Source: Taklimakanibacter deserti (GTDB taxonomy: Bacteria > Pseudomonadota > Alphaproteobacteria > Rhizobiales > Aestuariivirgaceae). Taken from it: DNA of 64,000 nt. The stretch is from positions 89,024 through 153,023 of the forward strand of contig QORU01000017.1 of the NCBI GenBank assembly GCA_003574785.1. The letters run 5' to 3'. The translations under genes were made by a program, and so were the position numbers. The notes beneath the pieces are model-generated. The model saw only the letters and a program-made list of their open reading frames with translations, searched no databases and was not told the origin of the DNA. This document shows, piece after piece, positions 1 to 13,751 of this stretch (position 1 is the stretch's first letter; every line of letters starts with the position of its first letter).

Positions 1-2
1 CC

Positions 3-1427
<1,425 letters not shown>

Positions 1428-1453
1428 GCCCGTTTCCAGCCATGGTGACGATC

Positions 1454-1482
1454 AAGGAGCGGAAGAGATTCCGCTCCTTTTT
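1454..1482 (+). terminator. Rho-independent terminator after clpB
   Basis: An 11-bp perfect stem (AAGGAGCGGAA / TTCCGCTCCTT) with a four-base loop GAGA, running into a T-run. It starts about 27 bp after the clpB stop codon and isolates clpB from the autotransporter cluster. Confidence 0.9.
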
Positions 1483-1588
1483 CATTCTTGAGATACGCCT
1501 GGTAAAAATTACGCAACGATATATGCAATCCTGAGTCGCACGCCGTGGGCCACCTTTGGTCGTGGTGCCGAAAAAATAGGCACCGGTT

Positions 1589-1606
1589 TGTGGCGCGGCT
1601 GCAACA
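1589..1606 (+). promoter_or_regulatory. Autotransporter upstream box, copy 1
   Basis: TGTGGC-N6-GCAACA, an imperfect inverted repeat, 113 bp upstream of the ATG of the first autotransporter. The same 18-bp pattern in the same orientation precedes all five autotransporter genes. It is probably an operator or activator site. The protein that binds it is not identifiable in this window. Confidence 0.7.
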
Positions 1607-1701
1607 CGTTCCGCAAAATTTTGATTACTTTAAGGAATCATCTGGCATCTGTCATATCGGGCAATTAGACCGAAGATTATTTTTCGGGTGACGGGGGCAA
1701 T

Positions 1702-4700
1702 ATGGGACGTTCGACGCATGCCGCGCTGCAAGGCGTGATCCAGGAAACTGCGCGGCGCTCGCGCCTCCTCTCCTGCACGGCACTGGCCTCAAGCCTCGTC
1801 ATCGGCGGTTTCGTTCTCGCCACGCCCGCCTTTGCCGGCGATGAGACCGGAGCCAATGGCGATGACGGTCTTCCGGTCGTTGTCGCCCCTGTCATTTTCC
1901 CGACGATCACCACCGAACCCGTGAATATCGTTGTCGTGCCTCCTCCTCCCCCCGCCGATAATGACGGCACTCAGGGCCTCGCCGCCATCGGCACGCAAGG
2001 GACGCCCGGTAATCCCGGTCCGCCCGCTCCTCCCGATGGCGACGGCGGCGATGGCGGTCCGGGTGGAAGCGCCAACGGTACCGGTGGCAATGGCGGCAAT
2101 GGCGGGTCGAAAACGGGGTCGGGAACGGGTCCCATCGCCGTCGACATCGACGGCAACATCGTCAATCCGGCTGTTATTGACGTGACGGGGCAATCGATGA
2201 CCGGCGGCGCCGGTGGTGCCGGCGACAGCGGCACGGGTGGCAGCGGTGCCGAGGCCGCCGGCGATGGCGGTGACGGTGCGCCGGGCGACAATGTCGGCCC
2301 GGCGGCCTTCGGGCCTTCCGGTGGTGTTGGCGGTCGCGGCGGCGATGCCGATGGCACCGGCGGCAATGGCGGCAATGGCGACTTCGGCATAGGCGGCCAT
2401 ATCGGCGCGATCACCGTGGACGTCTCCGGCACGATCAACAGCGGCGTCGCGATCGATGCCACCGGCGGCAACGGCACCGGCGGCAAAGGCGGCGCGGCGG
2501 GCGCCGGCCAAGGCGGCGAGGCGGGAACGGGCGGTGCCGGCGGGTCCGGTGGCAGCGTGAGCATTTTCACCGACGGCAATAGCGGCCTTGGCGGTCCTGG
2601 CGGTCTGGCGGCGCCCGGCGGCAATGCGATCGGGACCGGCGGCGAGGGCGGCGATGGCGCCGACGGCACGGGCGGCAATGTCGGCGGGATCATCGTCGCG
2701 GCGAGCGGCATCGGCGGCGGCGTCAGCATCGATTCCGAAGCCGGGATCGGGACGGGCGGCAATGGCGGCGCCGGCGGCGATGGCACCGGCGGCACGGGTG
2801 GCAGCGGCGGCACTGGCGGTGGCGGCGGCAAGAGTTTCGGGCCGAGCGGAACCGGCAACAATAATGACGGTGGTCTCGGCGGAGATGGCGGCACCGGCAG
2901 CAGCGGCCTCGCTGACGGTACGGGCGGTACCGGCGGCGATGGCGGCGATGGCACGGGCGGCAGCACGGGCGACATGATCGTCACCACCGGCGGCGATGTG
3001 AGCGGGGATATCGATATCTCCTCGATTGCGGGAGCGGCCAAGGGCGGCTCGGGCGGCGCCGGCGGAGTCGGCCTGGGTGGCACGGCGGGGGTCGGTGGTG
3101 CGGGCGGTGCCGGCGGCGATACGGTGGTCGTCGATGCGGGCGAAGAGCTGGATGCCGGCGATGACAATGACGGCGGTCAGGGCGGCGACGGCGTGGCGGG
3201 CCGCGGCGCCAATGCGCAAGGCGGCAACGGCGGCACGGGCGGTGACGCGACGGGCGGCAGCTCCGGAAGCATCGACCTCACCGGCATCATCGGCAATGTC
3301 AGTGGCGACATCCTCATCCAGTCGACGGGCGGTGAGGCCAATGGTGGCATCGGCGGCAAGGGCGGCAATGCCGCGGGGACAGCAGGCGGTGCCGGCGGCG
3401 CTGGCGGTGCCGGCGGTAATGTCGGGCCGATCGACACGGGCAACAACAACAATGCCGGCAACGGCGGCCCTGGCGGACTGGGCGGCGCTTCGGATGGCCA
3501 TGGCGGCAACGGCGGCGATGGCGGCGACGCCTTGGGCGGCAATGCCGGCAGTGTCGTCATCGATCGCCTCGGCAACACCTCAGGATCGATCATCATCACC
3601 TCGGCGGGCGGCGCGGCTACCGGCGGCGAAGGCGGTGCTGGCGGCAATGGAACGACGGTTCAGGCGGGCAGCGGCGGCACTGGCGGCGCTGGCGGCAATG
3701 TCGGGACGGTGAACAGCGGCAGCGGCAATATTGCCGGCACCGGCGGCACGGGCGGGATGGGCGGCGGCGGTGCCGACGTCTCGGGCGGCGCGGGCGGCAA
3801 TGGCGGCGATGCGGAAGGCGGCGATGCCAGCGTGATCGTCGGCAATAGCGGCAATATCTCGACCGCGGGCGCCAACAGCATCGACATCACGGCAAGCGGT
3901 GGTGCGGCCACGGCTGGCGCCGGCGGCGATGGCGGGACGGCCACTGCAGGCCAGGGCGGCACCGGCGGCACGGGTGGTGCCGGCGGCACCGGGGGCAATG
4001 GCGATGGCTCCGGCGGCACAGGCGGTAAGGGCGGGGATGGCGGCAACGCCACGAGCGGCGCTGGCGGCAATGGCGGCGATGCCACCGGCGGATCGGTCTC
4101 GGTCAATGTCAGCAATAGCGGCGACATCACCACCACCGACGGAAGCGCGATCCGCATCGTCGCGACCGGCGGGGCGGCCACCGCCGGCGATGGCGGCGAT
4201 AGCGGCATGGCTCAGGCCGGCACTGGCGGTGAGGGTGGTGCCGGCGGCGCGGGCGGAGCGACCAATGGCAATAATGGCGACGGCGGTAACGGCGGCAATG
4301 GCGGCAGCGCCTTTGGCGCGAATGGCGGCAATGGCGGCTCGGCGACGGGCGGCTCGGCCGAGGTCGCCGTCACCAATAGCGGCCGGCTCTTCGCTAGCGG
4401 GAACGGCATCGACGTCACGGCGACATCGGGCCTTGCCACGCCCGGCCAAGGAAGCACCAGCCAGGCGCTGCAGGCCGGCGCGCTTGGCGGCGGCGGGACT
4501 GGCGCCACGGCTGGCGGCGGAGCGGATGGTCTCGACGGTGTCGGGGGACAGAACGGGACGGTCATCGGCGGCAATGCCGGCGAAGACGGCCTCCAGGGGG
4601 TAAACGGCTCGAGCTCGATCACCGTCAACAACAGCAACCTGATCGATGTCGGCGGCACGGGTGTCAGGGCTCAGGCCAATGGCGCAAACAGCACGATCAT

Positions 4701-6459
4701 CGTGAACAACAATGGCGGAAGCATCCTCGGCGGCGGTGCGGGCAGTGGTGTTGACCTAAGGACGTCGAGCGTATTCAACAGCAGCATCACGATCGAAAAT
4801 TCGGGATTGATCACGGCGGACAACCTGTTCGCCATCAACACCAAAGGTTCCTCGACCTTGATCACCAATACCGGCACGGTGCGGGGCTTCCTCGATCTGA
4901 CCGGCGAATTCGACTTGTTCCATAACCAGGCGGGCGGCATCTTCGAAGCCAAAGGCACGTCCGATTTCAGTTTCGAGGGCGTCATTGGTGAGGACATCTT
5001 CCACAACGACACCGGTGCCACGGTGCTGAGCGCCGTCGATCCGGCCAGTGACGAGACTGTCCGCTTCGACAATCTCGAACGGTTCAAGAATGCCGGCTTG
5101 ATTTCGATGGCGGACGGCGCTGCGGGTGACACGCTCACCATGAGCCGTCCTGGATTCGGCACGATATATGAGGGCGTTGGCGGCAGGCTCGTAGTCGATG
5201 CGGTGCTGGCGGCGCCGGGAACGGGCCTTTCGGACGAGCTCAGGATCACGGGCATCACACAGGGCACGACCAGTGTTGCGGTCAATGTCGTCGATGTGCA
5301 GGGCGCCAATAGCGACGGCATTGCGGTGGTCACGGTGGTCGGCGGAACGTCGGCGGAAGGCGACTTCGATCTCGAGAACGAGCCGATCAATGCCGGCTTC
5401 TTCGCCTGGGACTTGCGATATGACGGCATCGCCAAGCAGCATGAGCTCTATACGGCCGGCCTCGGCAACGGCGCCTATGAATTCGCTGCCGGCATCACTG
5501 GCGCCCAGGACATCTGGCGCCAGACGACGGGCACGCTGTTGCAGCGCCAGGCGGATTTGCGTCCGCTGCTCGAAGGCACGGCCGTGACGCCGGTCGCCGA
5601 TTTCGCCGAGCCGGTGGAGCGGACGCCCGCCGCCAGCATCACGCCCGGCTTCTGGGTGAAAGGTGTGGGCGCCTGGCTCGAGCGCGAAGAGGGCGATGAT
5701 CTGACCAAGACCGATCGCGACCAGACGATCTGGGGCGGCCTCGCGGGCTTCGACTTCGGCACCGAGCGTGCCGGGCAAGTGTGGATGTTCGGCCTGTTCG
5801 GCGGCTATCTGACCTCCGATCTCGATTTCGATCAGACCAACACCGAATGGACATATGAAGGCCCGACGATCGGCGCCTATGCGACCTATCTCGACCATGC
5901 CTTCTCTGTCGATGCGGTCGTCAAGGCCGACTTCCTCGATGTCGACATCGATGCGAGCAACTTGGCGGCGCAATCGGGCGATGCCGACACGGATGTGACG
6001 AATATCGGCGGCCGGATCGACACGGGCTACAAATTCGGCTTCGGCAATGGCGGCTTCATCGAGCCGCAGGCGTCATTGGCGGTGGTGAACACCGAGATCG
6101 ACGACACCGACATTTTCGGCGGCACGGTGGAATATGACGACGAGACGAGCGTGCAAGGCCGCCTGGGCCTGAGACTCGGCTTCGACACTACGAGCGAGAG
6201 CGGCGCGGTGTTCTCGGGCGATGTGATCGCGAGCGTGTGGCGGGAGTTCAATGGCGACAACGACGTCACGATCTTCGCGCCGGGGCTTCCGGGCTCGCTC
6301 GATGCAACGGACTCGCCGAGCGAGACGGTGGGCGATATCTCGCTGGGCTTCAGCGTCGCGGCGCCTGACGGCTGGTCGGGTTTCGTGCGCGGCGACTACC
6401 AGTTCGCCGACGATTATGAGGCGATCATCGGCAATGCCGGGGTGAGATACGCCTGGTAG
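1702..6459 (+). CDS. Glycine-rich autotransporter 1 (GGX-repeat passenger, beta-barrel)
   Basis: Predicted type V secreted surface protein of 1585 residues. A signal peptide covers residues 1-45, with a conserved RLLSCTALA stretch and cleavage after AFA. A Pro/Val-rich lead follows to about 100. The passenger (about 100-970) is built of Gly-Gly-X triplets such as GGNGG and GGDGG, broken every 80-90 residues by short beta-prone segments of the type GxIxxxITSxGG. From about 970 to 1310 there is a beta-helical, autochaperone-like region (ITVNNSNLIDVGG; SGLITADNLFAINT). The C-terminal 275 residues form an autotransporter barrel that starts at [13 protein letters not shown] and ends in the outer-membrane signature YAW. 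No cysteine was seen after the signal peptide. The start has a GGGGG ribosome site 5 nt upstream. Role as an adhesin or surface coat is inferred, not shown. The GGX composition resembles mycobacterial PE_PGRS proteins, but the export machinery is different. Confidence 0.9.
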   Translation: MGRSTHAALQGVIQETARRSRLLSCTALASSLVIGGFVLATPAFAGDETGANGDDGLPVVVAPVIFPTITTEPVNIVVVPPPPPADNDGTQGLAAIGTQGTPGNPGPPAPPDGDGGDGGPGGSANGTGGNGGNGGSKTGSGTGPIAVDIDGNIVNPAVIDVTGQSMTGGAGGAGDSGTGGSGAEAAGDGGDGAPGDNVGPAAFGPSGGVGGRGGDADGTGGNGGNGDFGIGGHIGAITVDVSGTINSGVAIDATGGNGTGGKGGAAGAGQGGEAGTGGAGGSGGSVSIFTDGNSGLGGPGGLAAPGGNAIGTGGEGGDGADGTGGNVGGIIVAASGIGGGVSIDSEAGIGTGGNGGAGGDGTGGTGGSGGTGGGGGKSFGPSGTGNNNDGGLGGDGGTGSSGLADGTGGTGGDGGDGTGGSTGDMIVTTGGDVSGDIDISSIAGAAKGGSGGAGGVGLGGTAGVGGAGGAGGDTVVVDAGEELDAGDDNDGGQGGDGVAGRGANAQGGNGGTGGDATGGSSGSIDLTGIIGNVSGDILIQSTGGEANGGIGGKGGNAAGTAGGAGGAGGAGGNVGPIDTGNNNNAGNGGPGGLGGASDGHGGNGGDGGDALGGNAGSVVIDRLGNTSGSIIITSAGGAATGGEGGAGGNGTTVQAGSGGTGGAGGNVGTVNSGSGNIAGTGGTGGMGGGGADVSGGAGGNGGDAEGGDASVIVGNSGNISTAGANSIDITASGGAATAGAGGDGGTATAGQGGTGGTGGAGGTGGNGDGSGGTGGKGGDGGNATSGAGGNGGDATGGSVSVNVSNSGDITTTDGSAIRIVATGGAATAGDGGDSGMAQAGTGGEGGAGGAGGATNGNNGDGGNGGNGGSAFGANGGNGGSATGGSAEVAVTNSGRLFASGNGIDVTATSGLATPGQGSTSQALQAGALGGGGTGATAGGGADGLDGVGGQNGTVIGGNAGEDGLQGVNGSSSITVNNSNLIDVGGTGVRAQANGANSTIIVNNNGGSILGGGAGSGVDLRTSSVFNSSITIENSGLITADNLFAINTKGSSTLITNTGTVRGFLDLTGEFDLFHNQAGGIFEAKGTSDFSFEGVIGEDIFHNDTGATVLSAVDPASDETVRFDNLERFKNAGLISMADGAAGDTLTMSRPGFGTIYEGVGGRLVVDAVLAAPGTGLSDELRITGITQGTTSVAVNVVDVQGANSDGIAVVTVVGGTSAEGDFDLENEPINAGFFAWDLRYDGIAKQHELYTAGLGNGAYEFAAGITGAQDIWRQTTGTLLQRQADLRPLLEGTAVTPVADFAEPVERTPAASITPGFWVKGVGAWLEREEGDDLTKTDRDQTIWGGLAGFDFGTERAGQVWMFGLFGGYLTSDLDFDQTNTEWTYEGPTIGAYATYLDHAFSVDAVVKADFLDVDIDASNLAAQSGDADTDVTNIGGRIDTGYKFGFGNGGFIEPQASLAVVNTEIDDTDIFGGTVEYDDETSVQGRLGLRLGFDTTSESGAVFSGDVIASVWREFNGDNDVTIFAPGLPGSLDATDSPSETVGDISLGFSVAAPDGWSGFVRGDYQFADDYEAIIGNAGVRYAW

Positions 6460-6726
6460 AGGTACCCGCCGACCTTGCTCCGCCGAGGCGAAGCCTCGGC
6501 TTCGCGAAGGCTAAAGGCAGGCCTCGAAGGGGCGGCAAGCGGCCAGATCGTCGTCCCCCGCGAATCTTGCTGGAACTCTATTTTACCTAGAAGAAGATTG
6601 GGGCTTGGCCACCCTGGTTCAGCGTCCAGCCCGCAAGTGGTTGCACCTGTAGTCTAGAATTATATTCTTGTAATCGGATTAAAAAGGGGAAATTTGTTGC
6701 CTTTTTACCCCTATTTCGCTCCAGAC
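6460..6726. other. Intergenic region between autotransporters 1 and 2, with a hairpin and a degenerate terminator relic
   Basis: Holds a perfect 8-bp inverted repeat GCCGAGGC-GAA-GCCTCGGC (6482-6500) with no T-run after it. Next comes GGCCTCGAAGGGGCGG (around 6520-6535), which resembles the left half of the terminator cassette found after autotransporters 2, 3 and 5 but lacks the right arm. No convincing gene was seen. Autotransporter 1 therefore lacks a clear intrinsic terminator. Confidence 0.5.
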
Positions 6727-6744
6727 TGTGGCGCGATTGCAACA
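6727..6744 (+). promoter_or_regulatory. Autotransporter upstream box, copy 2
   Basis: TGTGGC-GCGATT-GCAACA, 121 bp before the ATG at 6848. Same spacing and orientation as the other four copies. It is followed by TTTATTAATTCCGGGAATC, which resembles the conserved downstream block of the other promoters. Confidence 0.7.
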
Positions 6745-6847
6745 GTTTTTATTAATTCCGGGAATCGCTTACGCCGGCCTAGCCGGGTTCCCCTCTGTCG
6801 GGGTAAACCTTGCGTAATTCCACTTCTTACGCCGGGGGACCCATCTA

Positions 6848-9800
6848 ATGACCGTTCTAAAGACGTCGGCTTTCACCGCTTTGGTTCCGCAGCAGACAAG
6901 GCGCGCCGGCCTTCTGTCCTGCACGGCAGTGGCCGCTCTCATTCTCGGCGGCGCGGCCGGCATCACGCCCACCCTTGCGGCGGATCAAACGGGAGCGCCG
7001 GCAGGCGCGGTAGTGAACGGCGATGGGACCGACTTCAACTTTGTCGATATAATTGTGAGCGGCGATACCGCCATCGCGCCGATCACCAGCGTCGGCGTCG
7101 TCACGGATGGCGCGGGCACGGCCGCCAATGGCAATAACGGCGTGGGCCAGCCCCCGGTGACCAATGGCGGGAATGGCACGGATGGTGCCGATGCACCTCC
7201 CTCGCCCCCGGGCAATGGCGGCACGGGCGGTAACGGCAGCAATGCCCGCGGCTTCGGTTCGGCGGGCGCCGCCGGTTCCGGTACCGGCGGCTTTGTCGAT
7301 GACATCAATATCACCGTGACCGACGGCGGCAGCATCACCTCCGCCGTCTCGATCATCACCCAGGGCGGCAACGGCACCGGCGGCGGCCCGGGCAATGGCG
7401 GCAACGGCACGGGCGCCATCGCCGGCAATGGCGGCAATGGCGGCGAGGGCGGCGATGCTCCGTCTTCGGCCGTCAACGGCACGTTCACGGGCAATGGCGG
7501 CGCGGGTGGAACCGGCGGCCAGAACGATCTCGCCGGTCCTGGCGGCGCCAGCGGCTTCGGCGGCGCGGGCGCCACCGGCGGTGCCGGGAATGGCGGCAAT
7601 ATCGGCGCGGTCACCATCGATGTCGACGGCAATATCAACGGCCTGGTCGGTATCGCAGCGGGGAGCACCACCACGGGCCTCGGCACAGGCGGCCAAGGCG
7701 GTGCGGGCGGTAACGGAACCGGAGGCACGGCGGGCGGCAATGGCGGCAATGGCGGCGCTGCGGGAGATTTCGACAACACCCCCGGAGGCGGCGAGACCGA
7801 CTTGGTCGGAGATAACAACACCGGCGGCACGGGCGGTGTCGGCGGTGCCGGCGGTGCGACGAACGGCGTGGGCGGCGCCGGCGGCGCCGGCGGCGCGGGC
7901 AACAGCGGTAATATCGGCGCGGTCACCGTCACTGCCGGCGGCGACATTGCGGGCGGCTCGTTCACCATGGTCACGAGCACCGCTACCGGCGGCTTGGGCG
8001 GCGTCGGCGGCATCGGCACCGGCACAGCTGGCGCCGGCAATGGCGGAACGGGTGGCGCCGGCGGCGACATCGGGGATATCGATCCCGGCAGCGGGAACAC
8101 CGCGGGCACGGGCGGTGCCGGCGGCGCGGGCGGCACGGCGAACGGCACGGGCGGCGCGGGCGGCGCGGGCGGCGTTGCCAATGCCGGCGATATCGGCGAG
8201 ATTTTTCTTTCGGCCACCAATTTCACCTCCGGCATCGGGGCCATCGAGGCGGGGGGCCAGGCTAATGGCGGAAACGGCGCTGTGGGTGGCGCAGCCTTTG
8301 GCGGCACCGGCGGCGAGGGCGGCGACGGCGGCCGGGGTGGGACGATCGAGGCCATCGTAGGCAATAACAATACCAGCGGACTTGGCGGTCTCGGCGGGCA
8401 AGGCGGTTCGGGCGATGCCACAGGCGGCGCCGGCGGTGCCGGCGGTGCCGCCTTTGGCGGGAATATCGACGGCCTGGATGTCGTTGTGAGCGGCAATGTC
8501 GCCGGAGGGATATTCTTCGATGCGGGAGGTCTTATTGGGCCCGGCCCTGCCCATGCCTTGGGCGGCGAAGGCCGCACTGGCGGCGCGGCCACGGGCGGTG
8601 AGGGCGGCCTGGGCGGTGAAGGCGGCGAAGGCGGCGAAATTGAGGTCGTCAGTGATGGCTTCAACAATAAGGGCGGCGCCGGCGGCGGCGGCGGCGCCGG
8701 CGGCAACGCCAATGCCGTGGGCGGCGAGGGCGGCAGAGGCGGCGACGGCACGGGTGGCAGCGTCTTCGACGTGGACATCTTTGTCGGCGGGAATGTCGGC
8801 GATACGATTTCTATTGCCGCGATTGCCGGTAACGGCACGGGCAATATAGGTGGCGCCGGCGGTGCGGCGACTGGCGGCATTGAGGATGACGGCGGTGATG
8901 GCGGCGGCGGTGACGGCGGCGCGGGCGGTGATGGCGGCGACATCCTGGGCGTCCTCGAGGAAGGGCAGAATGTCAGCGGCGCTGGTGGTGCCGGCGGCGC
9001 CGGCGGCAGCGCCACGGCCACGGGCGGCAAGGGCGGCGATGGCGGCCATGGCATCGGTGGGAACGTCGACTACGTCAACATCGATGTCGACGGCAATGTC
9101 GGGAGCAGCGTCGGATTGGACCTCACTGCCGGGTCCGGCCTAGGCAGGAGCGGCGGCGTCGGCGGCGCGGCCACGGGCGGTGACGGCGGCGATGGCGGCA
9201 CGGGTGGTGCCGGCGGCGGTATGCTCGGTGTGATCACCAATGCCAATGCCGGCGGGGCCGGTGGCTTTGGCGGCGTCGGCGGCAGCGGCAATGCGTTGGG
9301 CGGCGCCGGCGGCCATGGCGGCACCGGCACGGGCGGTGACGTGACGGATGTGTTCGTCGACATCGCCGGCAATATCGGCGGCAGCATGACCCTGCGGGCC
9401 TTTGGGGGCGTGGGCACGGGCGGCGACGCTGGCGACGGCGGCGATGCGCTGGGCGGCACGGGCGGCACCGGCGGTGAAGGTGGCGAGGGTGGTGGTTTTG
9501 GCGCCCTTGCGAATGGCGATGGTAATCTTGGCGGCGCGGGCGGCGCGGGCGGCGCCGGCGGCAACGCCAATGCGACCGGCGGCAATGGCGGCAATGGCGG
9601 CACCGGCACGGGCGGTAATATCAATACGGTCGACCTCTATGTCGGTGGCAGCATCCCCCAGGGCATCGATATCGATCTGGCTGCCGGCAACGGCGGCGGT
9701 GGCGATGGTGGCGACGGCGGTGACGCGACCGGTGGCACCGGCGGCAATGGCGGCGCCGGCGGCGAAGGCGGCGGCTTCGGCATCGTCGGAATCAATGGTG

Positions 9801-12800
9801 TGATTTCGAACAGTGATGCTGACAACAACATCGCCGGTGCTGGTGGAATCGCCGGGGGCGCCGGTAACGCCAATGCCGAGGGTGGCGATGGCGGCCATGG
9901 CGCCGCGGGCTTTGGCGGGAATATCGAAAATGTTCAGATCACGACGGGCGGTCTGGTCGGCGGCATGGGCATCGATGTGCTGGCGAATGCCGGCGACGGC
10001 ATCGGTGGTGACGGTGGCCTGGGCGGCAATGCGACCGGCGGCACCGGCGGCACCGGCGGCAATGGCGGCGACGGCGGCGATATTTTTGCGGTCGTCAATG
10101 GTGACGGCAACAAGGCCGGCAATGGCGGCAATGCCACTGACCCCCTCGACCCCAACCGCAACGGCGACGGCGGTGATGCCACGGCGCTTGGCGGCAATGG
10201 CGGCGATGGCGGCGACGGCACCGGCGGCAGCAGCAGTCTCAGCATAGACGCGCTGGGCGGAATCAACGCCACGACGGTCACGGGCGGCATCAACGTCATC
10301 GCCAGCGGCGGCGATGGCACGGGCGGCGACGGCAACAATGGCGGCAATGCCCAGGGCGGCACCGCCGGCAATGGCGGCAATGGCGGCAATGGCGGAACCA
10401 TTGGCAATATAGGGCTCACGTTTATTGGCGACACCACCACCGGCAGCAACAATATCGGCGGCAATGGCGGCACGGGCGGCAATGGCGGCGTGGCTCATGC
10501 CCGGGGCGGCGAGGGCGGCGACGGCGGCGATGGCACCGGCGGCAACGCCAATGTCGATGTCTACAACGGCAATACCATCAACTCGACAAGCAGGGGCATC
10601 AACGTCGAGGCCGACGGCGGCATAGGCACGGGCGGCAATGGCGGCAATGGCGGCAATGGGACCGGCGGCACCGCCGGCAATGGCGGCAATGGCGGCCTGG
10701 GCGGCGATGTCGACACGACCATAGTCGGTTCCGGCACCGGCAATACTGGCGGCAATGGCGGCAATGGCGGCAATGGCGGGCTCTCCGATCCGTTCGGCCT
10801 GGGCGGCAGCGCCAATGGGCTCGGCGGCTCCGGCGGCAATGGCGGTTTTGGCCGGGGCGGCAATGCCGATGTCGTCGTCGTTAGTGACGGCGCGATCAAT
10901 TCGGTGAACGAAGCCATCATGGTCCAGGCCAATGGCGGCAACGCCTTCGGCGGCAATAGCGGCAATGGCGGCACCGGCACTGGCGGCGATGGCGGCGATG
11001 GCGGCCAGGGCGAATCCAGTGGCGCTGGCCAGGTCCCAGGTGCCAATGGCGGCAATGGTGGCAATGGCGGCGACGCCGGCGATGGCTTCGCCGGCGCGGC
11101 CGGCGGCGCGAGCGCCGACCCGTTCGACAGCGTCAGCGACGCCTTTGGCGGCGATGTGACGGTCGATATCACCAGTAACGCCGCTGTGACGGTCACCGGC
11201 AACAACGCGGCGATCGTGGTGATTGCCAATGGCGGCGATGCCACGGGCGGCAATGGCGGCAATGGCGGCGGCGGCAATGGCGGCGACGGCGGCACCGGCG
11301 GCGATGGCGGCAGCGGCCTCATCTTGGGCGGCAATGGCGGCAATGGCGGCTTCGGCGGCGACAGCGATGCCGCGGCCGGCGGCAGGGGCGGCGACGCCTT
11401 TGCCGGCGACGTCCTGGTCAATGTCCGCAACACCGCCAACATCCTGACCACCGGCGGCGCCAATGCCGACGGCATCCATATCAGGACCTCGAGCGGCACC
11501 GGCACCGGCGGCGACGGCGGTGAAGGCGGCTCAGGAACGGCTGGCACCGGCGGCAATGGCGGCACTGGCGGTGCCGGCGACACCAACGGCGCAGATGGCA
11601 CCGACCGGCCCAGCGGCGGCGCGTCTTCCGCGGCTGATGGCTTGGACGGCACCGGCACCCATGGCACCAACACGGTCAATATCTTCAACTCTGCGATCGT
11701 GGACGTGACCGGGCGTGGTGCCTTCGTGAATGCTGTGGGCAATCAGGACAACGTCTATGTCGAGAACCACGGCACGTTCGTCGGCGACGAGGGCGGCCTC
11801 GATCTGAGGACGGATCTCGCTTTCGTCGGCAACTCCAATATCGACGTCGTCAATTCGGCCACCGGATTGATCACCTCGGACAATCTGCTCACGCGTGCGG
11901 CGATCAACACCGATGGCGCCAATACCACGGTCTTGAGCGCCGGCGTGGTGCGGGGCTTCGTCGACTTCACCGAACAGGATGACTACTACGAGAACCAGTC
12001 GGGCGGCACCTTCGAAGCCAAGGGGATTTCCGACTTCCGCGGCCAGGTCAATGGCGACTTCTTCAACAACATGACCAACGCCACGGTGCTCAGCGCCACC
12101 GATCCGACCACCCTCGAGCATGTGCAGATCAACGGGCTCGAGGCCTTCAACAATGAAGGTCTGATCTCGATGGTCGACGGCCAGGAGGGCGACACGCTCA
12201 CCCTGAGCGCGTCGGCCGGGGTCGTCGGCGGCATCGACTACTTCACCGGCATGGGGGGCACGGGCAGGCTCCGGGCCGACGCCTTGCTGGCAGCGCCAGG
12301 GACGGGCTTGTCGGACCGGCTGATCATCAATGGCAGCACGAGCGGGTCGACGTTGCTTAAAATCAACGTCACCAACGTGCTGGGCGCCAATCTCGAGGGT
12401 ATCCCGGTGGTGGTCGTCAACCCCGACGGTGGCACCGACGAAGGCAACTTCGACCTTGAGAACGGGCCGTTCAATGCCGGCTTCTTCACCTGGGATCTCA
12501 GGCTCGATACGACCCCTGCGGGGAGCGATCAGCACGAGCTCTATACGTCGGGCATCGGCGCCGGCGCCTATGAGTTCGCCGCCGGCATCACCGCGGCGCA
12601 GGACATCTGGTACCACACGACCGGTATTCTGCTGCAGCGCCAGGCTGACTTGCGGACGCTGCTCGAAGGCACTCAGGTGACGCCGGTCGCCGACTACAGC
12701 GAGCCGGTGGAGCCGACGCCTGTCGCGAATGTAACACCCGGCTTCTGGGTCAAGGGTGTCGGCGCCTGGCTCGATCGCGACGATGGCGATGGCCTGAGCT

Positions 12801-13549
12801 CGACCGATCGCGACCAGTCGATCTATGGCGGCCTTGCCGGCTTCGACTTCGGCAACGAAACTGCCGACGAGGTGTGGATGTTCGGCCTGTTCGGCGGCTA
12901 TCTCAGCTCCGATCTCAACTTCGACCAGACCGACACCGAGTGGAAGTATGACGGCCCGACGGTCGGCGCCTATGCGACCTATCTCAACAATGCCTTCTTC
13001 GTCGATCTGATGGCCAAGGCCGACTTCCTCAATGTCGATATCGATGCGGACAATCTCGGCGGGCCTTCGGGCGATGCCGACACGGATGTGACGAACATCG
13101 GTGCCCGCGTCGATGCCGGCTACAAGTTCGGCTGGGGTGGCGGCGGCTTCATCGAGCCGCAGGCGACCTTCGCGGTGGTGAACACCGACATCGACGACAC
13201 CGATATCTTCGGCGGCACGGTCGATTTCGACGACGAGACGAGCGTGCGCGGCAGGCTCGGCCTGAGGGTCGGCTACGACTCGACGGATGCGAGCGGCACG
13301 GTCTTCTCATCGGATGTGATGGCGAGTGTCTGGCAGGAGTTCAACGGCGACAACGACGCCGATATCTTCGCGCCCGGCTTCGGATCCTTCGGCGTGACCG
13401 ACTCGCCAAGCGAGACGGTGGGCGATGTGTCGCTGGGCTTCGCCGTCGCCGCTCCCGATGGCTGGTCGGGTTTCCTGCGCGGCAACTACCAGTTCGCCGA
13501 CGACTACGAAGCGATCGTCGGCAATGCCGGCGTGCGATACGCCTGGTAA
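6848..13549 (+). CDS. Glycine-rich autotransporter 2 (2233 aa)
   Basis: Paralog of the gene at 1702. The signal peptide (residues 1 to about 45) carries [12 protein letters not shown] and ends TLAADQ. The passenger runs from about 95 to 1600 and is nearly all GGX triplets (GGNGG, GGAGG, GGDGG), interrupted at regular intervals by strands such as [15 protein letters not shown] and [14 protein letters not shown] beta-helical linker (about 1606-1960) leads to the barrel, which begins at [13 protein letters not shown] and ends in YAW. The barrel is closely similar to that of autotransporter 1, including the segments [19 protein letters not shown] and [14 protein letters not shown] stretches. A GGGGG ribosome site lies about 10 nt before the ATG. 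It is flanked by its own upstream box and terminator, so it is probably transcribed alone. Long open frames on both strands here are by-products of the GGC-rich repeats. Confidence 0.9.
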   Translation: MTVLKTSAFTALVPQQTRRAGLLSCTAVAALILGGAAGITPTLAADQTGAPAGAVVNGDGTDFNFVDIIVSGDTAIAPITSVGVVTDGAGTAANGNNGVGQPPVTNGGNGTDGADAPPSPPGNGGTGGNGSNARGFGSAGAAGSGTGGFVDDINITVTDGGSITSAVSIITQGGNGTGGGPGNGGNGTGAIAGNGGNGGEGGDAPSSAVNGTFTGNGGAGGTGGQNDLAGPGGASGFGGAGATGGAGNGGNIGAVTIDVDGNINGLVGIAAGSTTTGLGTGGQGGAGGNGTGGTAGGNGGNGGAAGDFDNTPGGGETDLVGDNNTGGTGGVGGAGGATNGVGGAGGAGGAGNSGNIGAVTVTAGGDIAGGSFTMVTSTATGGLGGVGGIGTGTAGAGNGGTGGAGGDIGDIDPGSGNTAGTGGAGGAGGTANGTGGAGGAGGVANAGDIGEIFLSATNFTSGIGAIEAGGQANGGNGAVGGAAFGGTGGEGGDGGRGGTIEAIVGNNNTSGLGGLGGQGGSGDATGGAGGAGGAAFGGNIDGLDVVVSGNVAGGIFFDAGGLIGPGPAHALGGEGRTGGAATGGEGGLGGEGGEGGEIEVVSDGFNNKGGAGGGGGAGGNANAVGGEGGRGGDGTGGSVFDVDIFVGGNVGDTISIAAIAGNGTGNIGGAGGAATGGIEDDGGDGGGGDGGAGGDGGDILGVLEEGQNVSGAGGAGGAGGSATATGGKGGDGGHGIGGNVDYVNIDVDGNVGSSVGLDLTAGSGLGRSGGVGGAATGGDGGDGGTGGAGGGMLGVITNANAGGAGGFGGVGGSGNALGGAGGHGGTGTGGDVTDVFVDIAGNIGGSMTLRAFGGVGTGGDAGDGGDALGGTGGTGGEGGEGGGFGALANGDGNLGGAGGAGGAGGNANATGGNGGNGGTGTGGNINTVDLYVGGSIPQGIDIDLAAGNGGGGDGGDGGDATGGTGGNGGAGGEGGGFGIVGINGVISNSDADNNIAGAGGIAGGAGNANAEGGDGGHGAAGFGGNIENVQITTGGLVGGMGIDVLANAGDGIGGDGGLGGNATGGTGGTGGNGGDGGDIFAVVNGDGNKAGNGGNATDPLDPNRNGDGGDATALGGNGGDGGDGTGGSSSLSIDALGGINATTVTGGINVIASGGDGTGGDGNNGGNAQGGTAGNGGNGGNGGTIGNIGLTFIGDTTTGSNNIGGNGGTGGNGGVAHARGGEGGDGGDGTGGNANVDVYNGNTINSTSRGINVEADGGIGTGGNGGNGGNGTGGTAGNGGNGGLGGDVDTTIVGSGTGNTGGNGGNGGNGGLSDPFGLGGSANGLGGSGGNGGFGRGGNADVVVVSDGAINSVNEAIMVQANGGNAFGGNSGNGGTGTGGDGGDGGQGESSGAGQVPGANGGNGGNGGDAGDGFAGAAGGASADPFDSVSDAFGGDVTVDITSNAAVTVTGNNAAIVVIANGGDATGGNGGNGGGGNGGDGGTGGDGGSGLILGGNGGNGGFGGDSDAAAGGRGGDAFAGDVLVNVRNTANILTTGGANADGIHIRTSSGTGTGGDGGEGGSGTAGTGGNGGTGGAGDTNGADGTDRPSGGASSAADGLDGTGTHGTNTVNIFNSAIVDVTGRGAFVNAVGNQDNVYVENHGTFVGDEGGLDLRTDLAFVGNSNIDVVNSATGLITSDNLLTRAAINTDGANTTVLSAGVVRGFVDFTEQDDYYENQSGGTFEAKGISDFRGQVNGDFFNNMTNATVLSATDPTTLEHVQINGLEAFNNEGLISMVDGQEGDTLTLSASAGVVGGIDYFTGMGGTGRLRADALLAAPGTGLSDRLIINGSTSGSTLLKINVTNVLGANLEGIPVVVVNPDGGTDEGNFDLENGPFNAGFFTWDLRLDTTPAGSDQHELYTSGIGAGAYEFAAGITAAQDIWYHTTGILLQRQADLRTLLEGTQVTPVADYSEPVEPTPVANVTPGFWVKGVGAWLDRDDGDGLSSTDRDQSIYGGLAGFDFGNETADEVWMFGLFGGYLSSDLNFDQTDTEWKYDGPTVGAYATYLNNAFFVDLMAKADFLNVDIDADNLGGPSGDADTDVTNIGARVDAGYKFGWGGGGFIEPQATFAVVNTDIDDTDIFGGTVDFDDETSVRGRLGLRVGYDSTDASGTVFSSDVMASVWQEFNGDNDADIFAPGFGSFGVTDSPSETVGDVSLGFAVAAPDGWSGFLRGNYQFADDYEAIVGNAGVRYAW

Positions 13550-13582
13550 AAAGAAGAAACGACCCTATTGCGACGGCCTCGA

Positions 13583-13608
13583 GGGGCGGGAGAAATCCCG
13601 CTCCTTTT
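13583..13608 (+). terminator. Terminator of autotransporter 2 (shared cassette)
   Basis: A 9-bp stem GGGGCGGGA / TCCCGCTCC (one G-T pair) around a GAAA loop, followed by TTTT. The stretch GACGGCCTCGAGG before it and the stem's left arm and loop are identical in the terminator after autotransporter 3. Confidence 0.85.
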
Positions 13609-13751
13609 GTCGTGTGAGGGAGCCCATCACGCTGCGTCGTAAAAAAGCAGAGGCATTCCGCTTCCCTTTGCAACGCTTTTGTTCTATATTCGTTCAGAAA
13701 GTGGGTTTGAGACTTTAGATGCGAGATGTAGGAAATATTGCAAAGCACATA